A stretch of 64,000 bases of DNA from Pleomorphomonas sp. PLEO (lineage in GTDB: Bacteria > Pseudomonadota > Alphaproteobacteria > Rhizobiales > Pleomorphomonadaceae), in the NCBI RefSeq assembly GCF_041320595.1, contig NZ_CP166625.1:4586001-4650000 (forward strand). Reading direction: 5' to 3'. The stretch's first letter is position 1, and every line of letters starts with the position of its first letter. A program made the position numbers and the translations under genes. The notes under the pieces were generated by a model, which was given only the letters and a program-made list of their open reading frames with translations, ran no database searches and was not told the DNA's origin. Shown here piece after piece: positions 53,932 through 63,272 of the stretch.

Positions 53932-53959
53932 GCCGGAGCCCTCGTCGAAGGGCTCCGGC
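53932..53959 (+). terminator. Terminator after the symporter gene
   Basis: GCCGGAGCCCT and AGGGCTCCGGC are perfect 11-bp arms around CGTCGA, with TTCCC after the stem. The stem is strong; the T-run is short. Confidence 0.7.
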
Positions 53960-54112
53960 TTCCCGACGACGGCGACAGGCAGACAACAGCTATCGCGCCG
54001 TGTTGGAAATTGCCATGGTGGACGGAATCATAACGGCGGCGTGCCGCGCCCCAAGCGTATGCCGGCGGGGTGCAACACAACGCCCATCCGGCACCACATC
54101 TGGAACAGTGCA

Positions 54113-54937
54113 ATGAATTTTTCGTCCTTCCCGTATCCGGTTATGCGCGCTCCGGAGATCACATTTCTGTCGGAAGGATCAGCCAACCGCTTCTCCGGCG
54201 AGTGGCCCGATCGCCTTTTGGGTACTGTGACGCGGGCTGAACTTCACAGCTTCACAATCGCCGCGCCGCGTGCTCGCGCGATTGTCTACGCAGGTGGCGG
54301 CTACACGCAGATCTTCTACGATAAGGAAGGGACCGAGGTGGCGCTGTGGCTGAACGGCCTTGGCATCGACGCACATGTCCTCGTCCATCGCCTCCCCGGA
54401 GCGCCGGACGGCAACAGCGACGTATTTCCCAAGAACATCGCTCTCCGTGACGGGCTGGCGGCACTTGATCATCTTGCTGGAGACGGATCGGCCCTGCCGC
54501 TCTTCCACGTCGGGCTTTCCTCCGGAGGTCATCTCGCCGCGGTCATGGCATGCCAGAGACATGCACTCTCCCCGCGAGGCGCCCTCATCGCCTACGCACC
54601 GATCAACGCCAATCATCGGCTGCACAAGATACCGCTCGGCAAGCCCGACTATCCACCAATCGAGAAGCAGGATTTCTATGACGACTGGCCGATCGGCCTT
54701 GCCAATCATCCGCATGGCCTGCCGAAGGCGCCACTCTTTCTCGCCTACGCGCTTCACGACCAGTCGGTGCCCGTCCAGCACGCGCTGCGCCTCGTTGAGA
54801 CGGCAGCGGCCGCTGGCCTCGACGTGGATGCGCATATCTTCGGTACCGCGCCGCACGGCTTCGCCTTGCGCGATCGAGCTGGTAGCCACGCCCTTTGGCC
54901 CGAACTTGCCGCCGACTGGATCGATCGACATCTCTAG
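54113..54937 (+). CDS. Alpha/beta hydrolase (acetyl-esterase-like)
   Basis: A 274-residue serine hydrolase of the esterase/lipase HSL-like group. The nucleophile is in VGLSSGGH, with Asp in YALHDQSVPVQHAL and His in TAPHGFAL. A glycine-rich oxyanion motif (YAGGGYTQIFYD) stands in for the usual HGGG. The start at 54113 was chosen because upstream in-frame codons are unlikely to be coding; no strong ribosome binding site was seen. No signal peptide is present. As it follows the uronide genes it may remove acetyl groups from imported pectin-like fragments. It could also be an unrelated esterase, as a terminator separates it from the symporter. Confidence 0.75.
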   Translation: MNFSSFPYPVMRAPEITFLSEGSANRFSGEWPDRLLGTVTRAELHSFTIAAPRARAIVYAGGGYTQIFYDKEGTEVALWLNGLGIDAHVLVHRLPGAPDGNSDVFPKNIALRDGLAALDHLAGDGSALPLFHVGLSSGGHLAAVMACQRHALSPRGALIAYAPINANHRLHKIPLGKPDYPPIEKQDFYDDWPIGLANHPHGLPKAPLFLAYALHDQSVPVQHALRLVETAAAAGLDVDAHIFGTAPHGFALRDRAGSHALWPELAADWIDRHL

Positions 54938-55207
54938 TTCAGCGACAGCGGCCAGATCCATTTCGACATCAGGGCCGGGGGCTTCTTCTGGCGCCTTGGC
55001 TCCTGCCCCCTGGAGAAACCCGAGATAACTAGCTCTCGCTAAAGGGAATAGCCGACGTCACCGCCGTCAACCCTGCCCTTTCTACCTCACCACGTCCCTA
55101 GCAATCAGAGCCAGGTCCGAAGCGTTGCGCGCAAGATGCGACTATCTCAAGATCTGATCAGGCTGCACGGTCTTGTTTGAGACCTAGACATGACGGCTGT
55201 CGGCGAT

Positions 55208-55222
55208 GCAGGCGCTGCCTGC
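55208..55222 (-). terminator. Hairpin after the Gfo/Idh/MocA gene
   Basis: GCAGGC and GCCTGC form 6-bp arms around GCT, just beyond the stop codon on the minus strand. The stem is short with no T-run. The rest of the 289-bp gap (54938-55226) holds nothing recognised. Confidence 0.4.
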
Positions 55223-55226
55223 AGGC

Positions 55227-56300
55227 TCATCGCCGCGCCGCCTTGATGATATCGGCAAAGAGCGCAAGGTCCGCCATCGACTCCGCCGGAGGTGTCCGGT
55301 TCTCGCCGCCCTCGGTGATCGCGGCATGGAAAGCCCGCAGCTCGACCTCGAAGGGATCGCGATGATAGGGACCGAGGCGAGTGACGGTATTGTCGTCGTC
55401 GCCTGAGGCCTGCAGCTCCAAGGTCATCGGCAGATTGCGGATGTAGGGCGTCGGGTATTCGAAAGCGATCCGGTTCCAGCGCGTGTTGATCTCAAAGCCG
55501 GCCTCGAAGCGCACGACGTCGCCGATCATGCACTCGTAAATGGCGGTGAAATTGCCGTAGTCGAACAGCGCGGTGATCTGGGTGCCATCCTGCTTGATCT
55601 CGGCAGCGATCACCCGCTCGGGGCTACCGAGGAGATCGCGCATCGCCGAAAGCGAATGCGACGACAGGCCGGTCATCACCGCATAGGCGGTCCGGATATC
55701 GGCGGGAGCGTCGGCGCCAAGCACGGCATCGAGCATAGCCGTACGGAGCTCGCGTCCTTCGGTCAGCAGCGCTTCCGGGATGTCGCCCCGCGGCACGACG
55801 ACGCCGTCGGTCTGGCGGAAATACCAGGGGCCCTCGCAGATCACGTCGCGTACACGGACATAGGTGATGTCGGACTTGGATGGCAGGCGCTTCTTCGCCT
55901 CAACAAAAGCCGGTGCGAAGCGCCGCATGTAGCCGACCATGGCAACGCGATCGGCATGGGCAAAGGCGACCTTGGCAAGTTCCGCGAGATCATCCGGCGC
56001 CAGGCAACACGGCTTTTCGATCAGCACGTGCTTGCCGGCCGAAATGGCAGCTCGGGCATGACGGCCGTGGTAAGCATCGGGGCTCATGACCAGAACGGCG
56101 TCGATGTCGGGCGAAGCGATCAGCGCCTCAGCGCTGTCGAAGGTTCGGGCGATATTCCAGCGAGCAGTAATAGCCGCCGCGACCGACGGCGACGGATCGA
56201 AGGCGCCGGCGAGCTGGTAGAGCCCGCCGAGCCTTTGCAGAATGGGCAGGTGGATAAGCTGGGCAACTTCGCCAAGTCCGATGAGGCCAAGCTTGAGCAT
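55227..56300 (-). CDS. Gfo/Idh/MocA-family oxidoreductase
   Basis: A 357-residue NAD(P)-dependent sugar or inositol dehydrogenase. The N-terminal Rossmann motif is GLIGLGEVAQLIHLPILQRL, and the family signature EKPCC (Glu-Lys-Pro) with the catalytic Lys is present in GKHVLIEKPCCL. The C-terminal domain has the usual beta-sheet. Start at 56300 is set by the Rossmann fold; the longer frame adds 16 doubtful residues. It is divergent from an IolE-like isomerase, a frequent partner in inositol and rare-sugar breakdown. The substrate is unknown. Confidence 0.88.
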   Translation of the reverse strand: MLKLGLIGLGEVAQLIHLPILQRLGGLYQLAGAFDPSPSVAAAITARWNIARTFDSAEALIASPDIDAVLVMSPDAYHGRHARAAISAGKHVLIEKPCCLAPDDLAELAKVAFAHADRVAMVGYMRRFAPAFVEAKKRLPSKSDITYVRVRDVICEGPWYFRQTDGVVVPRGDIPEALLTEGRELRTAMLDAVLGADAPADIRTAYAVMTGLSSHSLSAMRDLLGSPERVIAAEIKQDGTQITALFDYGNFTAIYECMIGDVVRFEAGFEINTRWNRIAFEYPTPYIRNLPMTLELQASGDDDNTVTRLGPYHRDPFEVELRAFHAAITEGGENRTPPAESMADLALFADIIKAARR

Positions 56301-56351
56301 TTTTGTTCCATTCCCCGCCCAGCGGTCTAGTGGTCCAACACGGCGCAAAGA

Positions 56352-56374
56352 ATAAATACGTTATGTAGATTTAT
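56352..56374. promoter_or_regulatory. AT-rich inverted repeat in the divergent promoter
   Basis: ATAAAT and ATTTAT are 6-bp arms 11 bp apart, 52 bp upstream of the oxidoreductase start. AT-rich split repeats of this form are typical of ROK (NagC/XylR) sites, and a ROK regulator is encoded nearby. Confidence 0.4.
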
Positions 56375-56540
56375 CAAGAGATCTCATCGCCGTTCCTCAC
56401 CCCATGCAGGCATTTTACCGCGCACGCCGATGTCGACAAGGACTCCGTTCAAGCGACAGAGGCATGAAATGGTAGAAATAATCCGAGATTCAGCCTTTCC
56501 GGCTTTCACGAGTCGAAAAGCTGGAATAAGGTGTCATCAC

Positions 56541-56553
56541 GGATTTAATTTCG
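56541..56553. promoter_or_regulatory. ROK-site-like motif shared with 63151-63163
   Basis: GGATTTAATTTCG lies 15 bp upstream of the IolE-like gene start. The same motif with one change (GGATTAAATTTCG) lies upstream of the binding-protein operon at 63151. The shared 13-mer could be bound by the ROK regulator. Confidence 0.45.
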
Positions 56554-56567
56554 CGATGGAGTGCACA

Positions 56568-57434
56568 ATGAAACTGGCCACGGCTCCGGACGCCTGGGGT
56601 GTCTGGTATGCGAACGATCCCCGGCAGACCCCCTGGACTCGCTATCTGGATGAGGTGCGGGATGCCGGCTTCACCTCGACTGAGACCGGCCCCTGGGGCT
56701 ATTTGCCGACCGACCCCGCCCACATGATGGACGAACTCGGCCAGCGTGGCATTGACGTCTGCGGCTCCGCGCTCGTGCATCTGCTGGCGCCTCGCGACGC
56801 CATGGAGACGCTGAAGCCGAGACTGAAGGACACGTGCAACCTCCTGAAAGCAGTCGGCGCCAAATGGGTGGTGGTGATGGATGATTCCGGCGTTCCGCCG
56901 CCCGGCCAGAGTCGCGAACTCTCGCCGGATGACTGGAAGTCGATGATCGCCACCGTCAAGGAGGCCGCCGCCTACGTCAGTGGCGAGCATGGACTATCCC
57001 TCGTGTTCCATCCTCATGTCGGCTCGGGCGTCGAGACCGAGGCGGAGATCGTGCGGCTGCTCGAGGAGACGCCAGCTGAAACCGTCGGCCTCTGCTTCGA
57101 CTTCGGTCATCACGCCTACACGGGCGCCGACGCTATCGCCTTCATGAAACGCTACGCCGATCGCATCCCCTACTATCATTTCAAGAACGTCGACCCGGTC
57201 ATTCTGGAGCGTATTCGTCGCGACAACATTGATTTCATCACCGGCTTCCAGTCCGGCGTGATGTGCGAACTCGACAAAGGACTGATCGATTTCGCCGAGG
57301 TCCGGGATTTCCTTGCGTCGCGCGGTTTTGATGGATATGCGGTCTATGAGCAGGACATGTATCCGTGCCCGCCCGACAAGCCGTTCCCAATCGCCAAGCG
57401 CAATCGCGAAGCCCTTCGCCGCCTCGGATTGTAA
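56568..57434 (+). CDS. Sugar phosphate isomerase/epimerase (IolE-like TIM barrel)
   Basis: A 288-residue protein of the AP-endonuclease-2 fold, with IolE and sugar epimerases as relatives. Metal-site features are the N-terminal APDAWGVWYAN, Glu in TSTETGPWGY, His in LVFHPHVGSGVETEAE, Asp and His in CFDFGHHAYTG, and Glu in AVYEQDMYP. The ATG at 56568 has GGAG 7 nt upstream; ATG 56556 is too near that site. It is divergent from a Gfo/Idh/MocA dehydrogenase and 45 bp upstream of the ROK regulator. Inosose dehydratase or a sugar epimerase is likely, not resolved here. Confidence 0.85.
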   Translation: MKLATAPDAWGVWYANDPRQTPWTRYLDEVRDAGFTSTETGPWGYLPTDPAHMMDELGQRGIDVCGSALVHLLAPRDAMETLKPRLKDTCNLLKAVGAKWVVVMDDSGVPPPGQSRELSPDDWKSMIATVKEAAAYVSGEHGLSLVFHPHVGSGVETEAEIVRLLEETPAETVGLCFDFGHHAYTGADAIAFMKRYADRIPYYHFKNVDPVILERIRRDNIDFITGFQSGVMCELDKGLIDFAEVRDFLASRGFDGYAVYEQDMYPCPPDKPFPIAKRNREALRRLGL

Positions 57435-57479
57435 AGGCGACGGCCCAGGAGCCGACCACCGCATGACGAAGGACTGGCC

Positions 57480-58760
57480 GTGACCATTCTGGATCGCTTG
57501 GAGGGCGGCGCGAGCCGGGACGGCGACGAATTGATCGCGGGCAGCCGCATCGAGGATGCCCGCATCCACAATCGCCGCCTGGTGTTCGAGACCATCTTCC
57601 AACGCGGCCCGATCAGCCGCGTTGAGATATCCGGAATCATCGGCCTCAAACCGCAGACGATTTCCTCGATAACCCGCGAGCTTCTTGAGCAGGAACTGAT
57701 CGTCGAGGCCGGGCGCTCGTCCGGCCTGCGCGGCCAGCCGCAGATTTATCTGGAAGCCAACGCCGAAGCTGGCTGGTCGATCGGCATCCACCTCGACCAG
57801 AACCACTGCTCGATCCTGGCCTTCGACCTCAAGCGTTGCGAACGCGGCCGCCGTTCGCTGCGGCTCGACACCAAGAACCCGGCCTCGGCGGTGCGTGTGC
57901 TCGCCGCTGCCATCCTCGGTCTGCTCGAAGAGAACAACCAGCCGGTGAGCAAGGTCTGGGGCATCGGCCTCGTCTTGCCGACCTTCGGCTCCAGGGTCTA
58001 CGACTTCGACTTCTCGATCCAGCATTGGGACGCCTGGCGCGACGTTTCCTTTGCCGAGGAACTGCATCGGCTGACCGGCATGCCGGTTCTGGTCGAGAAT
58101 GACGCCACCGCCGCCGCGATCGGCGAACGAATCCATCGGCCGGACGCCAGCGAAGCGAGCTTCGTCTATTACTATATCGGCCATGGGTCCGGTGCCGGCA
58201 TCATCATCGATGGTTATCCGTTCAAAGGGGTCGGCGGCAATGCCGGCGAAGTCGGCCTGTTGCCCGTACCGGGTATTCCCGCCAATCCCGTCTGGTCGAA
58301 CGGCGCGGCTGAGCCGAGCGAACCGAGCGCCAACTTGCTGTCGATCGAGGGATTGGCGGCCGCCTGCGGTGTAGATGAAGCGAACCTAGACGATGGCGTC
58401 ATCGATCAGATGCTCGTTATGCGGGATCACCGACTGATGGACTGGCTGGCCAACGCGGCCCAGGTCCTGCGTGATGTCACCGCCATCATCGAGGTGATGT
58501 TCGATCCGGGTTTCATAGCCGTCGGCGGGCCGCTGCCGCGCGCCATCGTCGAGCGCCTCGTCGATCGTGCCTATCCGCTGCGCCCGACGCCCGCGGCACG
58601 CCACGACCGGTCGGTGCCACGCTTGCTGCCGGCCAAGCTGATCGAGGACGCGGCGGTCACCGGCGCGGCGATGCTGCCGATTTTCGTCAACATCAGCCAC
58701 AACTTCCGCCACCTTTACTTTCGGCAGCTCCTGTCCGAAGACGGTCCCGGCGAGGCCTGA
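57480..58760 (+). CDS. ROK-family transcriptional regulator (NagC/XylR-like)
   Basis: A 426-residue regulator with an N-terminal winged helix (IHNRRLVFETIFQRGPISRVEISGIIGLKPQTISSITRELLEQ) and a ROK sugar-kinase-like domain. The phosphate motif GHGSGAGIIID and GGNAGEVGLLPV are present, and so is ENDATAAAIGE. The zinc-binding CxCGxxGC motif of many ROK proteins is not visible, so effector binding may differ. Start is GTG at 57480 with AAGGA about 7 nt upstream. It is convergent with the ABC importer genes and likely controls both sides through AT-rich sites. Confidence 0.88.
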   Translation: MTILDRLEGGASRDGDELIAGSRIEDARIHNRRLVFETIFQRGPISRVEISGIIGLKPQTISSITRELLEQELIVEAGRSSGLRGQPQIYLEANAEAGWSIGIHLDQNHCSILAFDLKRCERGRRSLRLDTKNPASAVRVLAAAILGLLEENNQPVSKVWGIGLVLPTFGSRVYDFDFSIQHWDAWRDVSFAEELHRLTGMPVLVENDATAAAIGERIHRPDASEASFVYYYIGHGSGAGIIIDGYPFKGVGGNAGEVGLLPVPGIPANPVWSNGAAEPSEPSANLLSIEGLAAACGVDEANLDDGVIDQMLVMRDHRLMDWLANAAQVLRDVTAIIEVMFDPGFIAVGGPLPRAIVERLVDRAYPLRPTPAARHDRSVPRLLPAKLIEDAAVTGAAMLPIFVNISHNFRHLYFRQLLSEDGPGEA

Positions 58761-58811
58761 TATCCCGACCCGAAACTCTACTGGGGCGGGCGCCGGTCCG
58801 CTCCGTCATCA

Positions 58812-59855
58812 TCAGGCCGGATCGACCCGGTGCACGACGCGATCGTTGCGGAATACGATATGGCGCGACACCGTCGGGCGATAGAAAGAGCCCTCGGTGA
58901 CGGGAACATCCTTGAGGGTCTGCACCTTCCAGACGGCGCCATCGGCGGCCTCCGCCTCGATCTTCAGAACGGCGCCGTAGTTGACGATGCGACGAACGCG
59001 CGCGCCCTCTCCGTCCGGAGACGGCACTAGCGTCACGTCCTCGGGCCGAACGGCGAGGAGAGCCTCTCCGTCTGCGATCGGGGCCTCCAGTCGAACACCG
59101 CCGGTCAGCGCCACACCCCCTTCAACGGTCACGGTCATCATGTTCATGTCGCCGATGAAGCCGGCGACAAAGGGCGTCAGGGGATGAGTATAGATTTCGG
59201 CCGGCGTCCCCACCTGCTCGATCCGCCCCATGCTCATCACCACGATGCGATCGGCGATCGACAGGGCCTCATCCTGGCCATGCGTCACGAATACGGTGGT
59301 GATGCCCAGCTTCTTCTGAATCTGCCTAACTTCCTCGCGCAGGCGATCGCGCAGATGCTGGTCAAGGCTGGCAAAAGGCTCATCCATCAACAGAATCTTC
59401 GGCTCAAGCACCAGGCAACGGGCGATGGCCACGCGCTGCCGCTGACCACCGGACAGTTGGGCCGGATGGCGCTTGCCATAATCGGCGAGGCCGACCAGCC
59501 TGAGCGCCGCCTCGACCTTGGCAGCGATGTCCGGCTTCTTCAGGCCGCGCAGCTTGAGACCGAAGCCGATATTGCCTTCCACGGTCATGTGCCCCCACAG
59601 CGCGTGGCTCTGGAACACCATGGCCGTCGGCCGCTTTTCCGGCGGCGTGCGAGCAACATCGGCACCGTCGATCAGCACTTTGCCGCCGGTCGGCATTTCG
59701 AACCCGCCGATGATCCGCAGCAAGGTGGACTTGCCGGAACCAGACGGCCCGAGCAGGCAGACCAGTTCGCCGTCGGCGATGCGGAGGGCGAGTGGCTCCA
59801 GCGCCGCCACGGCGCCGAACTGTTTGCTGACGTTTTCAAGCTCGAGCGTTGACAT
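58812..59855 (-). CDS. ABC transporter ATP-binding protein (PotA/FbpC-like)
   Basis: A 347-residue ATPase with Walker A GPSGSGKST, Q-loop VFQSHALWGHM, signature LSGGQRQRV, Walker B ILLMDEPFASLD and switch His in VTHGQDEA. The C-terminal TOBE-like domain contains LLAVRPEDVTLVPSPDG. The start at 59855 is fixed by the domain; AGGG lies 5 nt upstream. It is the last gene of an importer operon read leftwards, 37 bp after the permeases. The class serves iron, polyamines, sugars and phosphonates. Confidence 0.9.
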   Translation of the reverse strand: MSTLELENVSKQFGAVAALEPLALRIADGELVCLLGPSGSGKSTLLRIIGGFEMPTGGKVLIDGADVARTPPEKRPTAMVFQSHALWGHMTVEGNIGFGLKLRGLKKPDIAAKVEAALRLVGLADYGKRHPAQLSGGQRQRVAIARCLVLEPKILLMDEPFASLDQHLRDRLREEVRQIQKKLGITTVFVTHGQDEALSIADRIVVMSMGRIEQVGTPAEIYTHPLTPFVAGFIGDMNMMTVTVEGGVALTGGVRLEAPIADGEALLAVRPEDVTLVPSPDGEGARVRRIVNYGAVLKIEAEAADGAVWKVQTLKDVPVTEGSFYRPTVSRHIVFRNDRVVHRVDPA

Positions 59856-59892
59856 CAGTACCCTATCGTTTGAGCCGGTTAGAGGCGGACAG

Positions 59893-60711
59893 TCAGCCGC
59901 CGAGCCCCTTGGCAAAAGTATCGCCGCCGATGATGCGCCGCGCCATCAGGATGGCAGCCAGCGACGGCACCCAAAGCATGACCGACAGCACCGCGCCATA
60001 CTGAACGACGAGCTGATTGTTGATCATCTGCATCATCAGGAGTGGCATGGTGCGGATGCGTGGCGCCCCGACCAGCCAGGCACCTTCCGTCTCGTAAAAC
60101 GTCCAGACGAAGGTCATCAGCAACGCCGCCGCGATGGTCGGAAACGCCTGTGGCAGCGTCACATAGCGGAATACCTGCCAGGCCGAGGCGCCGACATCAC
60201 GGGCCGCTTCCTCCATCTCGCGGCTTACCGCCTTGAAGGCGGCGGTTGGCAGCCAGATCATGAGAAGGAGCGTATTGAGCAACTGGATGATCACCACACC
60301 GGTGAACGTGCCGACGAGATCGAGCGACAGGAACAGCACGGCAATGGAAATGATGAGGGCGAAACGCGGAAAGGCGTTGGCCATCAGGAAGGACAACATG
60401 AAGGTCGACTTGCCGGGGAAGTCCATGCGGGCAAAGGCATAGGCGGCCGGCAGGCAGATGACCGCCGACAGCGCCGTCACCGTCAGCGACAGTTCGATCG
60501 AGGTGACGAGCGCTGCCCAGACATCCGGTCGCGCCAGAACCAGCGACCAGAAACGGAACCCCCATTTGGTCGGCAGGACCGCCGGGTAGAACCACTGCTC
60601 GGCGAAGGCCCACAGAAATACCGTGAGCACCGGCAGCACGATGAAGAAAATCAGAAACAGCAGAATGCCGTAGCCGAAGAAGTCGAAACGCCGGGATGAG
60701 TGGAAGATCAT
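59893..60711 (-). CDS. ABC transporter permease
   Basis: A 272-residue permease with about six membrane helices. The first helix is GYGILLFLIFFIVLPVLTVFLWAFAEQW, the EAA-like loop MEEAARDVGASAWQVFRYVTLPQAFP, and ETEGAWLVGAPRIRTMPLL resembles PotC/FbpB-type permeases. Its start overlaps the previous gene by ATGA, so it is translated with it. It is the second of two permeases in the operon. Confidence 0.9.
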   Translation of the reverse strand: MIFHSSRRFDFFGYGILLFLIFFIVLPVLTVFLWAFAEQWFYPAVLPTKWGFRFWSLVLARPDVWAALVTSIELSLTVTALSAVICLPAAYAFARMDFPGKSTFMLSFLMANAFPRFALIISIAVLFLSLDLVGTFTGVVIIQLLNTLLLMIWLPTAAFKAVSREMEEAARDVGASAWQVFRYVTLPQAFPTIAAALLMTFVWTFYETEGAWLVGAPRIRTMPLLMMQMINNQLVVQYGAVLSVMLWVPSLAAILMARRIIGGDTFAKGLGG

Positions 60712-61574
60712 TTCCGATCCTCCTTGGGGCGGCGGGCGATGGACCTGACATAGGCGATACCGGCGAGCGAGCAGATCAGGAAAGTGATGGTCGCCTGGGT
60801 CGATGCTTGCAACGGATCGCGGACGCTTGAGAAGGTGCGCAACATGAACGGGCCCATCATCTCAGGGTTGGTCGGACCGAGCATGAAGGGCATCAGCGCC
60901 TGGCCGAAGATACCGAGGAAATTCAACGCCGAAACGATCAGCAGCGAGTGAGTGATCTCCGGCGTGATGATGCTGACGAGGATGCGAATCCGACCGGCAC
61001 CGACATCACGCGCCGCCTCGATGGAAGCATCGGAAATATTGGACAGACCCGAGATCAATATCAGCAGCGTCAGCGGCATACCGTCCCAGATCAGACCGAT
61101 GACCGGTCCCCAGGGCGTCAGGTGCGGTGAGGCGTAGTGATGGAACCCGACAAGGGCCAGCAAGCTCTGGAGCCAACCGTTGGGGCCCATGTAGCGGATC
61201 AGCGCGTAGCAAATGATGATGCCCGGCACGAACATCGGAAACAGCGCCAGCGCCTGGATCACCGTGGCGAGTGGCCCTTTGGTGAAACGCATATAGAGGG
61301 CGATGGGCAGGTTGACGGCGACGAGCAGGATCAGCGTCACCACCGTCGTCCACAGCGTACGCCCTAGGTTCGTAAGGCTGTAGCTGTCGGTGAAAAAGAA
61401 GACATAGCTCTGGAGGCTGAACGTGTAACCGCCGCCGTCCTTGGGACGCACCAGCGTTCCGATGATCGAGAGCGCGGCCGGATAGAACAGGAAAATCGCA
61501 ATGGCCGTGACGGGGATGGCAATGAATGCCAATCCCCTCCAGCCGTTGCGCAACGACGTCACGGCCGCGCTCAT
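60708..61574 (-). CDS. ABC transporter permease
   Basis: A 288-residue permease with about six membrane helices. The start has a GAGG 6 nt upstream of the ATG. The EAA-type loop is SIEAARDVGAGRIRILVSIITPEIT, and the rest fits the PotB/FbpB class. It follows the binding-protein gene after only 8 bp, without the hairpin seen in the other importers here. It ends on an ATGA overlap with the next permease. Confidence 0.9.
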   Translation of the reverse strand: MSAAVTSLRNGWRGLAFIAIPVTAIAIFLFYPAALSIIGTLVRPKDGGGYTFSLQSYVFFFTDSYSLTNLGRTLWTTVVTLILLVAVNLPIALYMRFTKGPLATVIQALALFPMFVPGIIICYALIRYMGPNGWLQSLLALVGFHHYASPHLTPWGPVIGLIWDGMPLTLLILISGLSNISDASIEAARDVGAGRIRILVSIITPEITHSLLIVSALNFLGIFGQALMPFMLGPTNPEMMGPFMLRTFSSVRDPLQASTQATITFLICSLAGIAYVRSIARRPKEDRK

Positions 61575-61582
61575 CGGGAACC

Positions 61583-62719
61583 TCAGCGCTTGATATCGGA
61601 GGCGACGTTACGATACCAGGCCTCGAACAGGCTAGGCTCCCAGTTGCTGGGGAAGATCGGGATGGACTTCGGCGCAACCTTGGCGAACTTTTCCTGCAGT
61701 TCCTTGGACATGAACTCCCACTTGATGCCGGGAAAACCGCCGAGATCGGTGACGACGTGGTTCTGGACTTCCGGCGAAATCAGGTAGTCGGCCAGCTTCA
61801 GCGCCATGTCCTTGTTGGCGGCGACGGACGGCACGATGATGCCCGAGAAACCGCCGGTGAAGGCGAGATCCTGGAGCTGGGCGACCGCCGTGGTGTCGGG
61901 AACAACGCCCTGGCTCATCGCCTGCAGCGCCATGTCCGACCAAGCCACCGTCATCGTCACGGCACCCGAGGCCAGAAGCTGGATGGACGCGGTGTTGCCA
62001 GACGTATATTCGCCGCCGTTGAACAGCGCCGGCTGGATGTCCTTCAGAAGCGGCCACAGCTTTTCGAACATCGGCTTGGCGTAATCTTCCGTGTAGTTTT
62101 CCGGCAAGAACAGTTCCGGCTTCTGACCGGTCACTTCCTGCAATGCGCGTTCAATGAAACAGGCGCCGCTATCGCCGAGATCCGGACGCGAATAGGCGAA
62201 TTGATTGGGGTTTGCCTTGATCCACGCGACGAGCCCCGCGAAGGTGGTCGGCACATCCTTGACCTTCTCGGCGTTGTACATCAGCACGACCTGCGAGCCG
62301 CGATAAGGCAACAGCGCTGGCGACTGGACGACGACCGGGTTCACCTTCTCGTAATTGGCGAGACCCGCCTTGGCGAAGTCCACCCAAAGCCCCGCTGCCA
62401 GGGAGCCGGCCGGATAGAAGGGCGCGGCGGCTTCCAGCATGTCGACCTGCGGATCCTTCTTGGCCTGGAAGGCGGCATAGGCGCGATCGGCCAGAGTGTT
62501 GATGCCGGAACCGCCACCGCCGGGGACGAGGTTCAGAGTCACGCCAGGGTTGGCGGCCTCAAAGCCGGGCTTCACCACCTGGGTCCAGAAATCGATGACG
62601 TTGGTGTCGCTGTTGAAAAAGATATCGAGAACGCCCGGCGCCGCGAAAGCGACACGAGGACCAGCCAGGAGCAAACCGGCGCCCGCGGCGGAATACTTGA
62701 GAAAGTCGCGTCTCAGCAT
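61583..62719 (-). CDS. ABC transporter substrate-binding protein, family 1
   Basis: A 378-residue periplasmic binding protein. A twin-arginine-type leader (MLRRDFLKYSAAGAGLLLAG) ends near VAFAAPG. The mature part starts VLDIFFNSDTNVIDFWTQVV and has LPYRGSQVVLMYNAEKVKDVP, typical of family 1 binders of the iron/phosphonate/sugar-type group. The ATG at 62719 has GGAGG 5 nt upstream; a longer frame is unlikely. It heads the operon of two permeases and an ATPase. The neighbouring dehydrogenase, isomerase and ROK regulator suggest a sugar or cyclitol ligand. Confidence 0.88.
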   Translation of the reverse strand: MLRRDFLKYSAAGAGLLLAGPRVAFAAPGVLDIFFNSDTNVIDFWTQVVKPGFEAANPGVTLNLVPGGGGSGINTLADRAYAAFQAKKDPQVDMLEAAAPFYPAGSLAAGLWVDFAKAGLANYEKVNPVVVQSPALLPYRGSQVVLMYNAEKVKDVPTTFAGLVAWIKANPNQFAYSRPDLGDSGACFIERALQEVTGQKPELFLPENYTEDYAKPMFEKLWPLLKDIQPALFNGGEYTSGNTASIQLLASGAVTMTVAWSDMALQAMSQGVVPDTTAVAQLQDLAFTGGFSGIIVPSVAANKDMALKLADYLISPEVQNHVVTDLGGFPGIKWEFMSKELQEKFAKVAPKSIPIFPSNWEPSLFEAWYRNVASDIKR

Positions 62720-63272
62720 GTGAACCTCCACTTCAGGCGATCGCCATTGGCGCCCGCCGTTTGATGACGAGTCTCCGAAAAGACCTGTTCCCACTCCTCA
62801 AGCCGGGCTTTCTTTGAGCTTCTGGCGTGCCATGCTCGGCTGATCTTAAATTCTTAGCACGGACTATATCGAAGCTGTCAAGTGTGCTTTCCGAGGGATT
62901 GCCACTTTTGGACTCGGCCTTTCGTAGGCATTTCAACGGAAGCCGGCGACGGCTATTTTTCGCAGACCGGCGGATGATCGCACGCCGGAGTCCGGCCCCA
63001 CATGGGCACTATTGCGTGGCATCACCGTTGATTTTCCAGCTTTGATGCGGCTTTCCCCTTTTTTCGCGAGAGGCGCCAACCTATTATCCTTTCATAGCAG
63101 GGTGACAGATCAGTTCGCTGGCAAGCATCAACCAATTTGATCCCTGCTATGGATTAAATTTCGGACACCCAGGAAAAATGCGCGCGAGCCACCGCGAGCG
63201 ATGGTGCCGCCAACAACGGTCGTCGGCAGGCAAAAGTGATGACGACGACGATCATCTCGCCGGCGCCGCTGG
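62720..63272. other. Intergenic region upstream of the importer operon
   Basis: About 550 bp without a convincing gene, less GC-rich than its surroundings. It should hold the promoter of the leftward importer operon. It contains an inverted repeat at 63134-63160 (AATTTGATCC and GGATTAAATT, 9 of 10 pairs, 7-bp spacer). That lies over 400 bp from the binding-protein start, far for a simple operator. Confidence 0.55.
63134..63160. promoter_or_regulatory. Inverted repeat, candidate ROK-regulator site
   Basis: AATTTGATCC and GGATTAAATT pair at 9 of 10 positions around CTGCTAT. The right arm plus TCG matches the 13-mer at 56541-56553 in 12 of 13 bases. Confidence 0.5.

Noticed and set aside
56994-58184. 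Minus-strand frame of 396 codons
   Set aside because: Antisense to the IolE-like and ROK genes, both of which have complete motifs.
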